Positions 11,909-20,253 are shown, numbered from the stretch's first letter. The stretch: 64,000 nt of DNA from Gammaproteobacteria bacterium (GCA_028819565.1 JAPPLD010000018.1:1-64000), one strand, 5' to 3'. Numbers and translations are program-made. The notes: a model not told the origin generated them from the letters alone.

Positions 11909-11935
11909 TTGCGTATATAATATAATTATACGCAA
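11909..11935. promoter_or_regulatory. hipBA operator/promoter palindrome
   Basis: TTGCGTATA (11909-11917) and TATACGCAA (11927-11935) are perfect 9-bp inverted arms around a 9-base AT-rich centre, 37 bases before hipB. The palindrome contains two overlapping TATAAT hexamers (11916-11921 and 11921-11926), so a bound HipB dimer would cover the -10 region. This fits the known autoregulation of hipBA operons; the operator sequence differs from that of E. coli. Confidence 0.65.
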
Positions 11936-11971
11936 AAGCGTGTTGTTGTTCTGTCGGAACAGGAGCTGACA

Positions 11972-12220
11972 ATGAATCAAATTGCCCGAACTGCGAAACA
12001 AGTTGGTGTGGCGGTGCGTCGCCACCGTCGTGCACTGGGATGGAGTCAAAGCGATCTCGGGTCAAAATCGGGTCTGCGCCAGGCGACGATTTCGACGCTG
12101 GAGAGCGGAGAACCTGGAACGCGTTTGCGCACACTGGTCGACGTCATGGTCGCGCTCGAACTCGAGGTGGTAATCCGGGATCGCTCCAAGGCTCCTAAGA
12201 GCGTCGAAGAACTGTTCTGA
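11972..12220 (+). CDS. hipB: HipB-family antitoxin, XRE-type repressor
   Basis: This 82-residue protein has an XRE helix-turn-helix (VGVAVRRHRRALGWSQSDLG, then KSGLRQATISTLESG at about 30-45), the fold of HipB. It should bind the palindrome upstream and neutralise HipA. The C-terminal strand (LELEVVIRDR) matches the HipB dimerisation strand. Its stop and the hipA start share one base (TGATG), so translation is coupled. Confidence 0.88.
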   Translation: MNQIARTAKQVGVAVRRHRRALGWSQSDLGSKSGLRQATISTLESGEPGTRLRTLVDVMVALELEVVIRDRSKAPKSVEELF

Positions 12221-13530
12221 TGGCGCGTCGACGAACCCACATTCCTCTTGATGTCTACCTCAATGCCCGTCTTGTCGGCCGGCTGCATCGGTCGGCGGGC
12301 GGAGCGATTGAACTCCGGTACGACGAGAGTTGGCTGGATTGGGAGGGTGCCCTGCCGGTTTCGCTCTCGCTGCCGCTGCGCGAGGAGCGTTACTCGGGTG
12401 ATGCCGTCATTACGGTTCTGGACAACCTGCTTCCGGATGACGAGGCGGTTCGTCGCCGGATCGCGGAGCGGGTCAGGGCCGAGAGCCACAGCGTTTACGA
12501 TCTCCTGGCAAAGATCGGGAGGGATTGTGTGGGCGCCTTGCAATTCCTGCCCCAGGGGCATGAGCCCGATCCGGCGGATGCAGTGGAGGGACACAGGATT
12601 TCCGACGCCGAGATTGCCCGGAGGATTCGCAGTCTGGCCATGACTCCGCTTGGCCTCGACGAGGAGGAGGCATTCAGGATCTCAATTGCGGGCATGCAGG
12701 AGAAAACTGCTTTCCTGCACTGGAAGGGGGAGTGGCACCTCCCGCACGGCACGACGCCGACGAGCCACATCATGAAGCCGCAGATCGGCGTGTTGCCGAA
12801 TGGCATCGATCTTGCGCAAAGCGTCGAGAACGAATACCTGTGCCTCAGGCTGGCTTCCGCATTCGGCCTGCCCAGCGCCCGCACGGAAATCCTGGACTTC
12901 GACGGGGTCCGCGTACTGGCGATCGAGCGCTTCGATCGGCGTTGGGATCCGGAGGGTCGATTGTTGCGGTTGCCGCAAGAGGACTGCTGTCAGGCTCTTT
13001 CCGTTCCGTCGTCCTTGAAATACGATGCCGACGGCGGCCCGGGAATGTCCGACCTTCTCGATCTGCTGAAAGGCAGCGATTCGCCGTCGGCGGACCGGCA
13101 GTTGTTCCTGAAAGCCCAGGTCGTGTTCTGGCTGCTCGGCGCGACCGACGGGCACGCCAAGAATTTCTCTATCTTCCTGAGACCGGGATCCCGGTTCCAT
13201 ATGGCCCCGCTTTATGACGTGATGTCGGCACAGCCTGCCGTGGATGCGGGGCAAATCAGGAAGAACCAGTACAAGTTCGCATTCGCGGTCGGCGACAATC
13301 GGCACTACGTCATGGGCACGATCCTGCCGCGCCATTTCATACAGACGGCGAGGGGCAGTGGCATGGAGGCTGCGGTCGTCGAAACGATCTTTGCGGACGT
13401 GATCGAGTCCGCTGATCGTGCAATCGGTGAAGTGCTGGATTCTCTGCCGGGGGATTTTCCCGACGGGATCGCCGAGTCGATTGCCCAGGGCTTGGGGGAG
13501 CGCTTGGAGTGGCTTGAGCGGACCGCATGA
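12220..13530 (+). CDS. hipA: HipA-family serine/threonine kinase toxin
   Basis: The protein has 436 residues against 440 in E. coli HipA. HipA phosphorylates glutamyl-tRNA synthetase and induces growth arrest; the substrate here is inferred from the family. Key positions are intact: the autophosphorylated serine in ISIAGMQEK (S155, E. coli S150), the catalytic aspartate in DGHAKNFS (D310, E. coli D309), and the metal-binding aspartate in LYDVMSA (D333, E. coli D332). The toxin therefore looks functional. It sits directly after hipB and ends before a separate vapBC promoter. Confidence 0.92.
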   Translation: MARRRTHIPLDVYLNARLVGRLHRSAGGAIELRYDESWLDWEGALPVSLSLPLREERYSGDAVITVLDNLLPDDEAVRRRIAERVRAESHSVYDLLAKIGRDCVGALQFLPQGHEPDPADAVEGHRISDAEIARRIRSLAMTPLGLDEEEAFRISIAGMQEKTAFLHWKGEWHLPHGTTPTSHIMKPQIGVLPNGIDLAQSVENEYLCLRLASAFGLPSARTEILDFDGVRVLAIERFDRRWDPEGRLLRLPQEDCCQALSVPSSLKYDADGGPGMSDLLDLLKGSDSPSADRQLFLKAQVVFWLLGATDGHAKNFSIFLRPGSRFHMAPLYDVMSAQPAVDAGQIRKNQYKFAFAVGDNRHYVMGTILPRHFIQTARGSGMEAAVVETIFADVIESADRAIGEVLDSLPGDFPDGIAESIAQGLGERLEWLERTA

Positions 13531-13565
13531 AAGGTTTCCAGCAGGCGTTTTTACTACTTTCAGCA

Positions 13566-13594
13566 TTGAATTATTCTTTATTTCCTCCTATAAT
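13566..13594 (+). promoter_or_regulatory. vapBC promoter
   Basis: TTGAAT at 13566-13571 and a perfect TATAAT at 13589-13594 are separated by exactly 17 bases, just after hipA and 21 bases before the vapB start. This indicates that vapBC is transcribed independently of hipBA. Confidence 0.65.
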
Positions 13595-13608
13595 AAGGAA
13601 AGGAGGAA
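13582..13608. promoter_or_regulatory. vapBC operator covering the -10 and ribosome-binding site
   Basis: TTCCTCC (13582-13588) and GGAGGAA (13602-13608) form a 7-bp inverted repeat. The left arm abuts the -10 and the right arm is the Shine-Dalgarno sequence. It could be the VapB operator. In the transcript the right arm is the ribosome-binding site, but transcription probably starts downstream of the left arm, so repression at the DNA level is more likely than an RNA switch. Confidence 0.4.
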
Positions 13609-13615
13609 TTTCGAG

Positions 13616-13870
13616 ATGCCTTTGAACATTAAGAATGTCTCGACCCATGCGTTGGCGAAAAAAATCGCAGCCTTGACTGGAGCGTCCATGACCCAAGTGG
13701 TCACCGAGGCTCTCCAGGAGAAATTAGCGCGAATGGAAAAAGCGAAAGATCGCATCGGACTTGCGGAAGAGCTTGACCGAATTTCTTTGCGTTGTGCGAG
13801 CTTGCCAAGGCGTGATGACAGGAGCCCTGAAGAAATCATCGACTATGACGATCGCGGGTTGCCGCAGTGA
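13616..13870 (+). CDS. vapB: VapB-family antitoxin (PSK/Rv0623-like)
   Basis: The protein has 84 residues. The start is the ATG preceded by AAGGAGG. The N terminus (MPLNIKNVSTHALAKKIAAL) and the following TGASMTQVVTEALQEKL match antitoxins of the PSK/Rv0623 type, which pair with PIN-domain toxins. The acidic C terminus (SPEEIIDYDDRGLPQ) resembles the tail that blocks the toxin active site. The stop overlaps the vapC start (GTGA). Confidence 0.85.
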   Translation: MPLNIKNVSTHALAKKIAALTGASMTQVVTEALQEKLARMEKAKDRIGLAEELDRISLRCASLPRRDDRSPEEIIDYDDRGLPQ

Positions 13871-14271
13871 TCGCGGTTGACGCATCCGCTCTCGTCGCGA
13901 TTCTGAGCGATGAACCTGAACGGGGTCGTTACAACCGGCTGATCGAGTCGGGGGAATCCACCTACGTCAGTGTTGCAAGCCTGCTCGAGGCTCGTATCGT
14001 TTTATTTTCCCGCTTTGGCGACCCGGGAGTTTCAGCACTGGATTCCTTCCTCCTGAAAAGCGGCATGACTGTTGTAGAGGTCTCACCCCGTATGGGCGAT
14101 ATTGCTTTCGAAGCCTATCAACGCTTCGGCAAGGGAACAGGCCATGGCGCATCTTTAAACTACGGAGACTGTTTTTCGTATGCCTTGGCAAAACACCTGG
14201 GTGCTCCGCTTCTTTTCAAGGGTGACGATTTTTCCAAGACGGACATCGCTTCGGCACCAGCGAACATGTAA
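13867..14271 (+). CDS. vapC: VapC-family PIN-domain ribonuclease toxin
   Basis: This 134-residue PIN-domain protein starts at GTG, overlapping the vapB stop. Acidic residues of the active site are visible: D5 in IAVDASALVAIL, a Glu in SLLEARIVL, an Asp in NYGDCFSYALAK and an Asp in KGDDF. VapC toxins cleave tRNA or rRNA; the target here is unknown. All acidic positions are present, so it is probably active and held by the upstream antitoxin. Confidence 0.88.
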   Translation: MIAVDASALVAILSDEPERGRYNRLIESGESTYVSVASLLEARIVLFSRFGDPGVSALDSFLLKSGMTVVEVSPRMGDIAFEAYQRFGKGTGHGASLNYGDCFSYALAKHLGAPLLFKGDDFSKTDIASAPANM

Positions 14272-14274
14272 GCA

Positions 14275-14558
14275 ATGGCCGAGGACTACAGGGTGTTGTA
14301 TGCTGAATTGGATTCACCCGACAAGGCGGCGTCGCCTATCACGATTTCGTGCGCGAGGCGGTCCGGCGTTGCGTACTTGAGTGGAAGGGTTTCCGGCCAG
14401 ACACTGTCAGGGCGATGGCAGTTGAGGCCGACATTCCCGAAGCCGACCGAGAGCCGGTCGTAGATTATGTTGGAAATGAATTTCGCGGACTGCATGAGGG
14501 CAACGTGATACGCTACCGGTTGAATCCGGAGGATCTCGCCGGAATCGGGAGGGATTGA
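14275..14558 (+). pseudogene. Small gene of unknown function broken by a frameshift
   Basis: An ATG at 14275 opens a frame (AEDYRVLYAE), while the longer coherent C-terminal part (IGFTRQGGVAYHDFVREAV ... LHEGNVIRYRLNPEDL) lies in another frame and has only a GTG at 14349 as a possible start. Restoring one A in GAATT around 14305-14308 joins the two into a 95-residue protein reading LYAEIGFTRQGGVAYH. It is followed after one base by a phd antitoxin gene, so it was probably part of that small operon. Function is not recognised. A sequencing error is an alternative to a real mutation. Confidence 0.5.
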
Positions 14559-14559
14559 G

Positions 14560-14814
14560 TTGTCTGTGCGTTATTCGATGACCGAGGCAAGAACCCGTTT
14601 CGGCGAATTGCTTCGAAAGGTTGAGCGTGGGGAGACCGTCGTGATTACCTGGCATGGACGGACGGTGGCGCACATGGTTTCGGACAAGGAGGCTGAATGT
14701 GAAGACCACGCTCAGGCGGTCGCCCGTTTTTACCGTCGCTTACAGGCACTGGAACCGACCGGCATGACCATTGAGGAAATACTACAGACACTCCATGAGG
14801 GGCATCGCTACTGA
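14560..14814 (+). CDS. Phd/YefM-type antitoxin, no partner toxin beside it
   Basis: The protein has 84 residues and starts at TTG, placed 6 bases after GGGAGGG; a GTG two codons later is less well spaced. The N terminus (RYSMTEARTRFGELLRKVE, then GETVVITWHGRTVAHMV) is the Phd/YefM fold, which binds operator DNA and a partner toxin. The C-terminal part (ALEPTGMTIEEILQTLHEG) matches the toxin-neutralising tail of such proteins. No Doc, YoeB or PIN toxin follows; the next gene is 186 bases away and unrelated. The preceding frameshifted gene may be its lost partner. Confidence 0.78.
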   Translation: MSVRYSMTEARTRFGELLRKVERGETVVITWHGRTVAHMVSDKEAECEDHAQAVARFYRRLQALEPTGMTIEEILQTLHEGHRY

Positions 14815-14949
14815 TCTTTAGTCAGGGCTGTAGGCATCAAGATCTTGCGGAACTTCCCGTGCTGATGGTTCCAAGGGGAGCATCAATTGGCGATTTTCCT
14901 GGTGTGCGGTTAGCCCTATTATTGTTGCGGGTGTCCGTTAAATGTGTGA

Positions 14950-14978
14950 TTGCGTCTCGATGAAGTTCCGGCTAGAAT
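14950..14978 (+). promoter_or_regulatory. Promoter of the DGQHR-nuclease gene
   Basis: TTGCGT at 14950-14955 and TAGAAT at 14973-14978 are separated by 17 bases. Transcription would begin near 14985, giving a leader of about 16-28 bases depending on which start codon is used. Confidence 0.5.
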
Positions 14979-15000
14979 TCTGCGATCGATCGATTGAATA

Positions 15001-17328
15001 GTGAGCAATGGTATGACAGAGGAGTATCTTGGCCCTCTTGTCTCGGGTGATGAGATCAATTCCGAGTTGAGGCGGCGGAAGAGTAAGGACTTGTTCAAGA
15101 CGATTTCGGAATCAAACGAAGAGCTTCGTGCCAAGAAGGTGCAACTCGAAGAAGAAGACGGCTGGTGCATTGTCAGGGAGAACGTCAAGTCTACACGGAT
15201 GGCCAAGCCCAAACCGGCGGATGAACAGCTTGAAGACGAGGTCTGGTCGATTCTAGTCCAGATGGGTTTCAAGGAGATGAGCAAAGGACGGCAGTTCACG
15301 ATTGCAGTTGAAAAGGATCTTCCACCCCGCCAGATTGATGTTTTCGCCAAGGACGACGAAAGCGTTGTCATTGTTGAGTGTACGCAGCGCGACGCACCGG
15401 GCAAGAAGAGCATGGCGAGCCTAATCGAGAAGATTAGGGCGATTCGGGAAAGTGTGCTGAAGTCAATCCATAAGGTATACGGCCAACAGACCAAGCTTAA
15501 GGTCAAGTTCGTCATTGCCACACGTAAAATCTCGTGGAGCAGTGTGGACATCGACAAGTGCAAGGAAGCGCAGATCGCTGTCATTACGGATGGTGAACTG
15601 GACTACTACGCGGCACTTGTGCAGCATCTAAGGCACGCTTCACGCTATCAGTTTCTTGGTCATATGTTTGAAGGCCAAAAGATCGACGGTCTGGTGCGCC
15701 AAGTGGTTGCTGCCCGCGGGAAGATGGGAGGGCATACCTTTTATTCGTTCTTGATCGAGCCCGATGAACTTCTGAAAATCGCCTACGTCGGTCACAAGGC
15801 GGGTCGTGACATTGACAATCTTAAGACATATCAGCGTATGCTCCAGCCCCGTCGGTTGAAGAAGATCGCCGAATATATCAATGGCGGTGGTCAGTTCCCG
15901 ACGAATATTGTTGTCAATCTCAAGACGAACAGAAGGTCAGGGCTTGAGTTTGAGACAAAAGAAAAGTTTGGCAAAAAGGCCTTGGGTGTGCTTCATTTGC
16001 CTCCCATCTATGCCTCGGCTTGGATTATTGACGGCCAGCACCGCCTCTATGGTTATGCCTATGCGCGTGATGCAGGAGGCTTCAATCAGGATTCCACAGT
16101 CCTGCCGGTGCTTGCCTACGAGAACCTGCCTGCTGAAGAGGAGATGAACCTGTTCATCGACATTAACTCCAAGCAGGTCAAGGTAAAGACCGGACTCTTA
16201 GTTGAACTCTATTCTGATCTCCATTGGAAATCCACCAATCCTGAAGAGGCCTTTCAGGCCCTGCTCTCGCGTATCGCGTCACAGTTAAACAGCGACCCTG
16301 ACTCGCCACTTTATAGCCGGATGGTCGTAACCGGGAAAAAGAAGACAAACTATCGCTGCCTTACGCAAACATCGATTCGCGACGGATTGTCGGTTGCTGG
16401 ATTATTGGGAACATTCAATAGGGGCACAATTGTGCCGGGCCCACTCTCCACTGCTAGGGCTGATGCCTATGACGCTAATCTAAAAAAAGGCCTTTCAGTA
16501 ATTTCGAATTGTCTAGGGATATTTTCGGCGAAGATGCCGACCCATTGGGAAACTGGTGATGGGCCTAACGGGTATCTATGTACGAACAGCGGCCTTCAGG
16601 CACTGTTTCATGTCATCCAAGACATTTCAAACTATATCAAGCACAGGAACGGGGTGGACCTTTATCTGCTTGGTGCTGTTGAGACATTTAAAAATATCGA
16701 GCCCTATCTTCAGGCTCTCGCTGACTTCTTCGAGAATGCCTCCGGCCAAGAAATACAAGCCTTTAGACGGATTGGTTCATCGCGATCCGCTTTTCGTCAG
16801 CAAGCCTATGGCATGGAAATGCACATCCAGAAAAAATTCGAAAATTTCAAGACAGCGGGACTTCAGAAATATTTGGAAGAGCTCGACGAAAAAGGCACCG
16901 AAGAAGCACAAAAAAAGGTCCGGCGCATTCAAACACGGTTGTTTGACTACGTTATTGGCACCCTGAAAAAGCAATACGGCACACAAGACCATGCTTGGTG
17001 GGTTCAAGGTGTCCCGGTAAAGATCAGGACGGATTGTAGCGCTCGCTGGGAGGAAAAAAGCCGCGAAGGTTCCGTGGAAAAACAACTTTTTCTGATTAAT
17101 TATGTTGACATCTGCATTAACAATTGGGACATTGTCAAAGATGTAATTTCCCTTGACGCCAAAGACAAGCAAGCGAAGACCGTCAATATAAAATGGATTA
17201 AACGGTTGAACGAAATACGAAACAAAGTTTTCCATCCTGAGCAGGGTGCTTTGAGCACCGAACAGGTAGCTTTCGTCGAAGACATCTATAAGAAAGTTGA
17301 GGAGCACTTTCCTGAAGGCGATGCATAA
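15001..17328 (+). CDS. Restriction-endonuclease-like / DGQHR (DndB-like) / HEPN-like multidomain protein
   Basis: The protein has 775 residues. Around residues 76-200 there is a restriction-endonuclease-like region: EDEVWSILVQMGFKEMSKGR, D113 in QIDVFA and E126 in VIVECTQ. The usual ExK lysine is Thr here. The middle holds the DGQHR signature (IIDGQHRLYGYA, 344-348) and INSKQVKVK, typical of DndB-like proteins linked to phosphorothioate or other DNA-modification defence. The C terminus carries R740-N-K-V-F-H745, the Rx4-6H pattern of HEPN ribonuclease domains. GTG at 15001 or ATG at 15013 could start it; neither has a strong ribosome-binding site. It stands alone after its own promoter, in an AT-rich accessory region, with no dnd genes near. 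A stand-alone defence role is inferred. Confidence 0.72.
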   Translation: MSNGMTEEYLGPLVSGDEINSELRRRKSKDLFKTISESNEELRAKKVQLEEEDGWCIVRENVKSTRMAKPKPADEQLEDEVWSILVQMGFKEMSKGRQFTIAVEKDLPPRQIDVFAKDDESVVIVECTQRDAPGKKSMASLIEKIRAIRESVLKSIHKVYGQQTKLKVKFVIATRKISWSSVDIDKCKEAQIAVITDGELDYYAALVQHLRHASRYQFLGHMFEGQKIDGLVRQVVAARGKMGGHTFYSFLIEPDELLKIAYVGHKAGRDIDNLKTYQRMLQPRRLKKIAEYINGGGQFPTNIVVNLKTNRRSGLEFETKEKFGKKALGVLHLPPIYASAWIIDGQHRLYGYAYARDAGGFNQDSTVLPVLAYENLPAEEEMNLFIDINSKQVKVKTGLLVELYSDLHWKSTNPEEAFQALLSRIASQLNSDPDSPLYSRMVVTGKKKTNYRCLTQTSIRDGLSVAGLLGTFNRGTIVPGPLSTARADAYDANLKKGLSVISNCLGIFSAKMPTHWETGDGPNGYLCTNSGLQALFHVIQDISNYIKHRNGVDLYLLGAVETFKNIEPYLQALADFFENASGQEIQAFRRIGSSRSAFRQQAYGMEMHIQKKFENFKTAGLQKYLEELDEKGTEEAQKKVRRIQTRLFDYVIGTLKKQYGTQDHAWWVQGVPVKIRTDCSARWEEKSREGSVEKQLFLINYVDICINNWDIVKDVISLDAKDKQAKTVNIKWIKRLNEIRNKVFHPEQGALSTEQVAFVEDIYKKVEEHFPEGDA

Positions 17329-17577
17329 ATTCAGGTGATTGCTTCGGTGGGTTCAGGGCCCTGCCTCCGCGCTAGGATAATTGCGGTCGACAACGCTATC
17401 TCTGCAGGGATGAAACGCGAGTCGATGCATGCAGGTTAAAAACATCTGCTTGTTGTACCGGAGGTCTGATTGTTTTGAAGAGGTGCGCCAACCAGTAAGT
17501 GCTACCGACTAAACGAGAGTCTGCAAAGAGTTTTGTACGCTATACTTGCCGCGCTTTCTTGCCATGCCGCTATTCCA

Positions 17578-19503
17578 GTGCCTGTCGTAACCCTTCCTGA
17601 CGGTTCCACCCGCGAGTTCGCCCAGCCGGTCACGGTGATGCAGGTCGCCGAGGACATCGGCGCGGGTCTCGCAAAAGCCGCATTGGCCGGCCGGGTCAAC
17701 GGGCGGCTGGTGGATGCCTGCGTCGAGGTGGACGAGGACGCCGAAGTCTCCATCATCACCAATCGCGACGAAGAGGGCATCGAGATCCTGCGCCATTCGC
17801 TGGCACACATGCTGGGACAGGCAGTCAAGCAGTTGTATCCAGATGCCCAGATGGCGGTGGGCCCGGTGATCAAGGATGGGTTTTACTACGATATCGCCCG
17901 CGAAGAGTCCTTCACCGAGGAAGATCTCGAAAAAATCGAGGTCAAGGTACAGGAACTGATCGCGCAAGATTACGATGTGCTGCGTGAAGTGGTGACCCGC
18001 GAGCGGGCCCGTGAAGTATTCGAGGGACGCGGCGAGACCTACAAGGTTCAGATCGTCGACGAGATTCCGGAAGGCGAGGAAATCGCGCTGTACCACCACC
18101 AGGAATACGTCGACATGTGCCGCGGCCCGCACGTCCCGAACACCCGCCACCTGCGGGCGTTCAAGCTGACCAAGCTGGCGGGCGCCTACTGGCGGGGCGA
18201 CTCCCGCAACGAGATGCTGCAGCGCATCTACGGCACCGCCTGGCCGGACGCCAAGCAGCTTCGGGCCTACCTTCACCGGCTGGAGGAAGCGCAGAAGCGC
18301 GATCACCGCAAGCTTGGGCGCGCGATGGACCTGTTCCATTTCCAGGAGGAAGCTCCGGGCATGGTGTTCTGGCACGCCAACGGCTGGATCCTGTACCGCC
18401 AGTTGGAAAGTTACATTCGCGAACGCCTAGACCAGGCGGGCTACCAGGAAGTGCACACGCCGCAGATCCTGGACCGCAGCCTGTGGGAGCGATCCGGGCA
18501 CTGGGACAAATTCGGTGAGATGATCTTCACCACCGAGTCCGAGAACCGCGAGTACGCGGTCAAGCCGATGAACTGCCCGGGACACGTCCAGCTGTTCAAC
18601 CAGGGGCTCAAGAGCTACCGGGACCTGCCGTTGCGCATGGCCGAGTTCGGCACTGTGCATCGCAACGAGCCGTCGGGCACCCTGCACGGGCTGATGCGGG
18701 CGCGCCGCTTCGTGCAGGACGATGCGCATATCTTCTGCACGCCGGAGCAGCTGCAGGGCGAGATCGCCGAGTTGATCGAACTGACGCGCTCGACCTATAG
18801 CGACTTCGGGTTCGAGGACATCATCCTGGGCCTGTCGACCCGCCCGGAGCGGAGGATCGGCGAGGATGCCCTGTGGGATCGGGCCGAGGGGGCGCTCAAC
18901 GAGGCGCTGGCCGCGACCGGCCTGGACTTCGCCGTGCACCCGGGCGAGGGCGCGTTCTACGGGCCGAAGATCGAATTCACCCTGACCGACTGCATCGGCC
19001 GCGAGTGGCAGTGCGGCACGATCCAGCTGGACTTCTCCATGCCGGACCGGCTCGGCGCCCGCTACGTGGACGAGAACAGCGAGAAGATCGTCCCGGTCAT
19101 GATCCACCGCGCCATCTTCGGTTCGCTGGAACGCTTCATCGGCATCCTGATCGAGCACTACGCCGGGGACCTGCCGCTATGGTTGGCGCCTTGCCAGGCG
19201 GTGGTGCTGAACATCACCGACGCCCAGGCCGGCTATGCCGGGGAGGTGGTGGCGCGGCTGGAGGCGGCCGGGGCGCGGGTGCACAGCGACCTGAGGAACG
19301 AGAAAATCTCCTTTAAAATACGCGAGCACACGCTCGCGCACGTCCCGTACCTGCTGGTCGTGGGCGACCGGGAGCGGGAAAACCAGGAAGTCGCCATGCG
19401 TGCGCGGGACGGCGCGGACCTCGGCCCGGTGCCGCTGGATGAACTGGCGGAACGGTTTGCTGTTACAATTCGCGCTCGCCGATTAAATCTGATGGAGGAT
19501 TGA
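17578..19503 (+). CDS. thrS: Threonyl-tRNA synthetase
   Basis: ThrS charges tRNA-Thr. From the GTG at 17578 the protein has 641 residues and begins PVVTLPDGS, the expected ThrS N terminus (TGS domain); the frame is open further upstream but that extension is not conserved. The editing domain contains [19 protein letters not shown]. The catalytic core shows MNCPGHV with the zinc-binding Cys, and the C-terminal anticodon-binding domain begins after PLWLAP. It is the first gene of the thrS-infC-rpmI-rplT-pheST-ihfA block. TATACT at 17551-17556 may be its -10. No T-box-like leader was seen. Confidence 0.95.
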   Translation: MPVVTLPDGSTREFAQPVTVMQVAEDIGAGLAKAALAGRVNGRLVDACVEVDEDAEVSIITNRDEEGIEILRHSLAHMLGQAVKQLYPDAQMAVGPVIKDGFYYDIAREESFTEEDLEKIEVKVQELIAQDYDVLREVVTRERAREVFEGRGETYKVQIVDEIPEGEEIALYHHQEYVDMCRGPHVPNTRHLRAFKLTKLAGAYWRGDSRNEMLQRIYGTAWPDAKQLRAYLHRLEEAQKRDHRKLGRAMDLFHFQEEAPGMVFWHANGWILYRQLESYIRERLDQAGYQEVHTPQILDRSLWERSGHWDKFGEMIFTTESENREYAVKPMNCPGHVQLFNQGLKSYRDLPLRMAEFGTVHRNEPSGTLHGLMRARRFVQDDAHIFCTPEQLQGEIAELIELTRSTYSDFGFEDIILGLSTRPERRIGEDALWDRAEGALNEALAATGLDFAVHPGEGAFYGPKIEFTLTDCIGREWQCGTIQLDFSMPDRLGARYVDENSEKIVPVMIHRAIFGSLERFIGILIEHYAGDLPLWLAPCQAVVLNITDAQAGYAGEVVARLEAAGARVHSDLRNEKISFKIREHTLAHVPYLLVVGDRERENQEVAMRARDGADLGPVPLDELAERFAVTIRARRLNLMED

Positions 19504-19508
19504 GTATC
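19494..19508 (+). promoter_or_regulatory. Ribosome-binding site deciding an AUC start for infC
   Basis: GGAGG at 19494-19498 lies inside the last thrS codons. The in-frame TTG at 19500 is only one base away, too close for initiation, whereas the in-frame ATC at 19506 is 7 bases away, the ideal distance. IF3 is known to be made from non-canonical AUU/AUC-type starts that it discriminates against, so the ATC is the more likely start. Confidence 0.65.
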
Positions 19509-20024
19509 AGCGCAGAGAAAGAGATTCGCCTCAACGAGGACATCAGCGTACCGCGTGTGCGGCTGATTGACGAAGGCGGCACCAACCGAGGAGTCATGGG
19601 TCTTCGAGAGGCCCGGCAACTGGCCACCGATGCCGACATGGACCTGGTCGAGATTTCCCCCAACACCGAGCCTCCCGTTTGCAAGGTCATGGATTACGGG
19701 AAGTTCTGTTTCGAACGAAAGAAAAAGGCCCAGCAGGCCCGAAAGAAGCAGAAGCAGATCCAGATCAAGGAAGTCAAGTTCCGGCCCGGCACCGAAGAAG
19801 GTGACTACCAGGTCAAGCTTCGCAACCTGAAACGGTTCCTAGGCGATGGAGACAAGACCAAGGTGACGATTCGCTTTCGCGGCCGGGAACTGCACCATCG
19901 CGAACTGGGAGAGCAGAAGCTGAGCCGAATTGAGGAAGATCTCCAAGAATACGGCGAAATCGAGCAACATCCGAAAATGGAGGGCCGCCAGATGGTCATG
20001 GTGGTTGCCCCTCGCCGCCGCTAA
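19506..20024 (+). CDS. infC: Translation initiation factor IF-3, likely AUC start
   Basis: IF3 binds the 30S subunit, prevents premature joining of 50S and checks the start codon. With the ATC start the protein has 172 residues and reads [12 protein letters not shown]; a TTG two codons earlier is possible. The N-terminal domain ([20 protein letters not shown]), the basic linker ([13 protein letters not shown]) and the C-terminal domain ([20 protein letters not shown]) are complete. An AUC start following an ideally spaced Shine-Dalgarno sequence implies autoregulation by IF3's own codon discrimination, as established for E. coli infC (AUU). Confidence 0.93.
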   Translation: MSAEKEIRLNEDISVPRVRLIDEGGTNRGVMGLREARQLATDADMDLVEISPNTEPPVCKVMDYGKFCFERKKKAQQARKKQKQIQIKEVKFRPGTEEGDYQVKLRNLKRFLGDGDKTKVTIRFRGRELHHRELGEQKLSRIEEDLQEYGEIEQHPKMEGRQMVMVVAPRRR

Positions 20025-20049
20025 TCTGCCACAGACTCACCGAACGATC

Positions 20050-20247
20050 ATGCCCAAACTCAAGACCAACCGGGGTGCGGCCAAGCGGTTCCGCAAGACG
20101 GCCAGCGGCAAGTTCAAGTGCCGCCAGTCGCATCGCAACCACATCCTGACCAAGAAGAGCACCAAGCGCAAGCGTGCCCTGCGCTCTCCAGACCATCTCG
20201 AATCTTCGGATGCTGCCTTGGCACGGCGGCTGTTGCCCTACATCTGA
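20050..20247 (+). CDS. rpmI: 50S ribosomal protein L35
   Basis: The 65-residue basic protein begins [20 protein letters not shown], the standard L35 sequence. It lies between infC and rplT as in most bacteria, so L20-type feedback on the shared mRNA is possible. The frame is open upstream, but the family start is the ATG at 20050. Confidence 0.95.
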   Translation: MPKLKTNRGAAKRFRKTASGKFKCRQSHRNHILTKKSTKRKRALRSPDHLESSDAALARRLLPYI

Positions 20248-20253
20248 CCGGCC

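Noticed and set aside
17329-17577. Possible T-box or other leader riboswitch before thrS
   Set aside because: No T-box consensus or specifier stem is seen, and such leaders are not expected in gammaproteobacteria.
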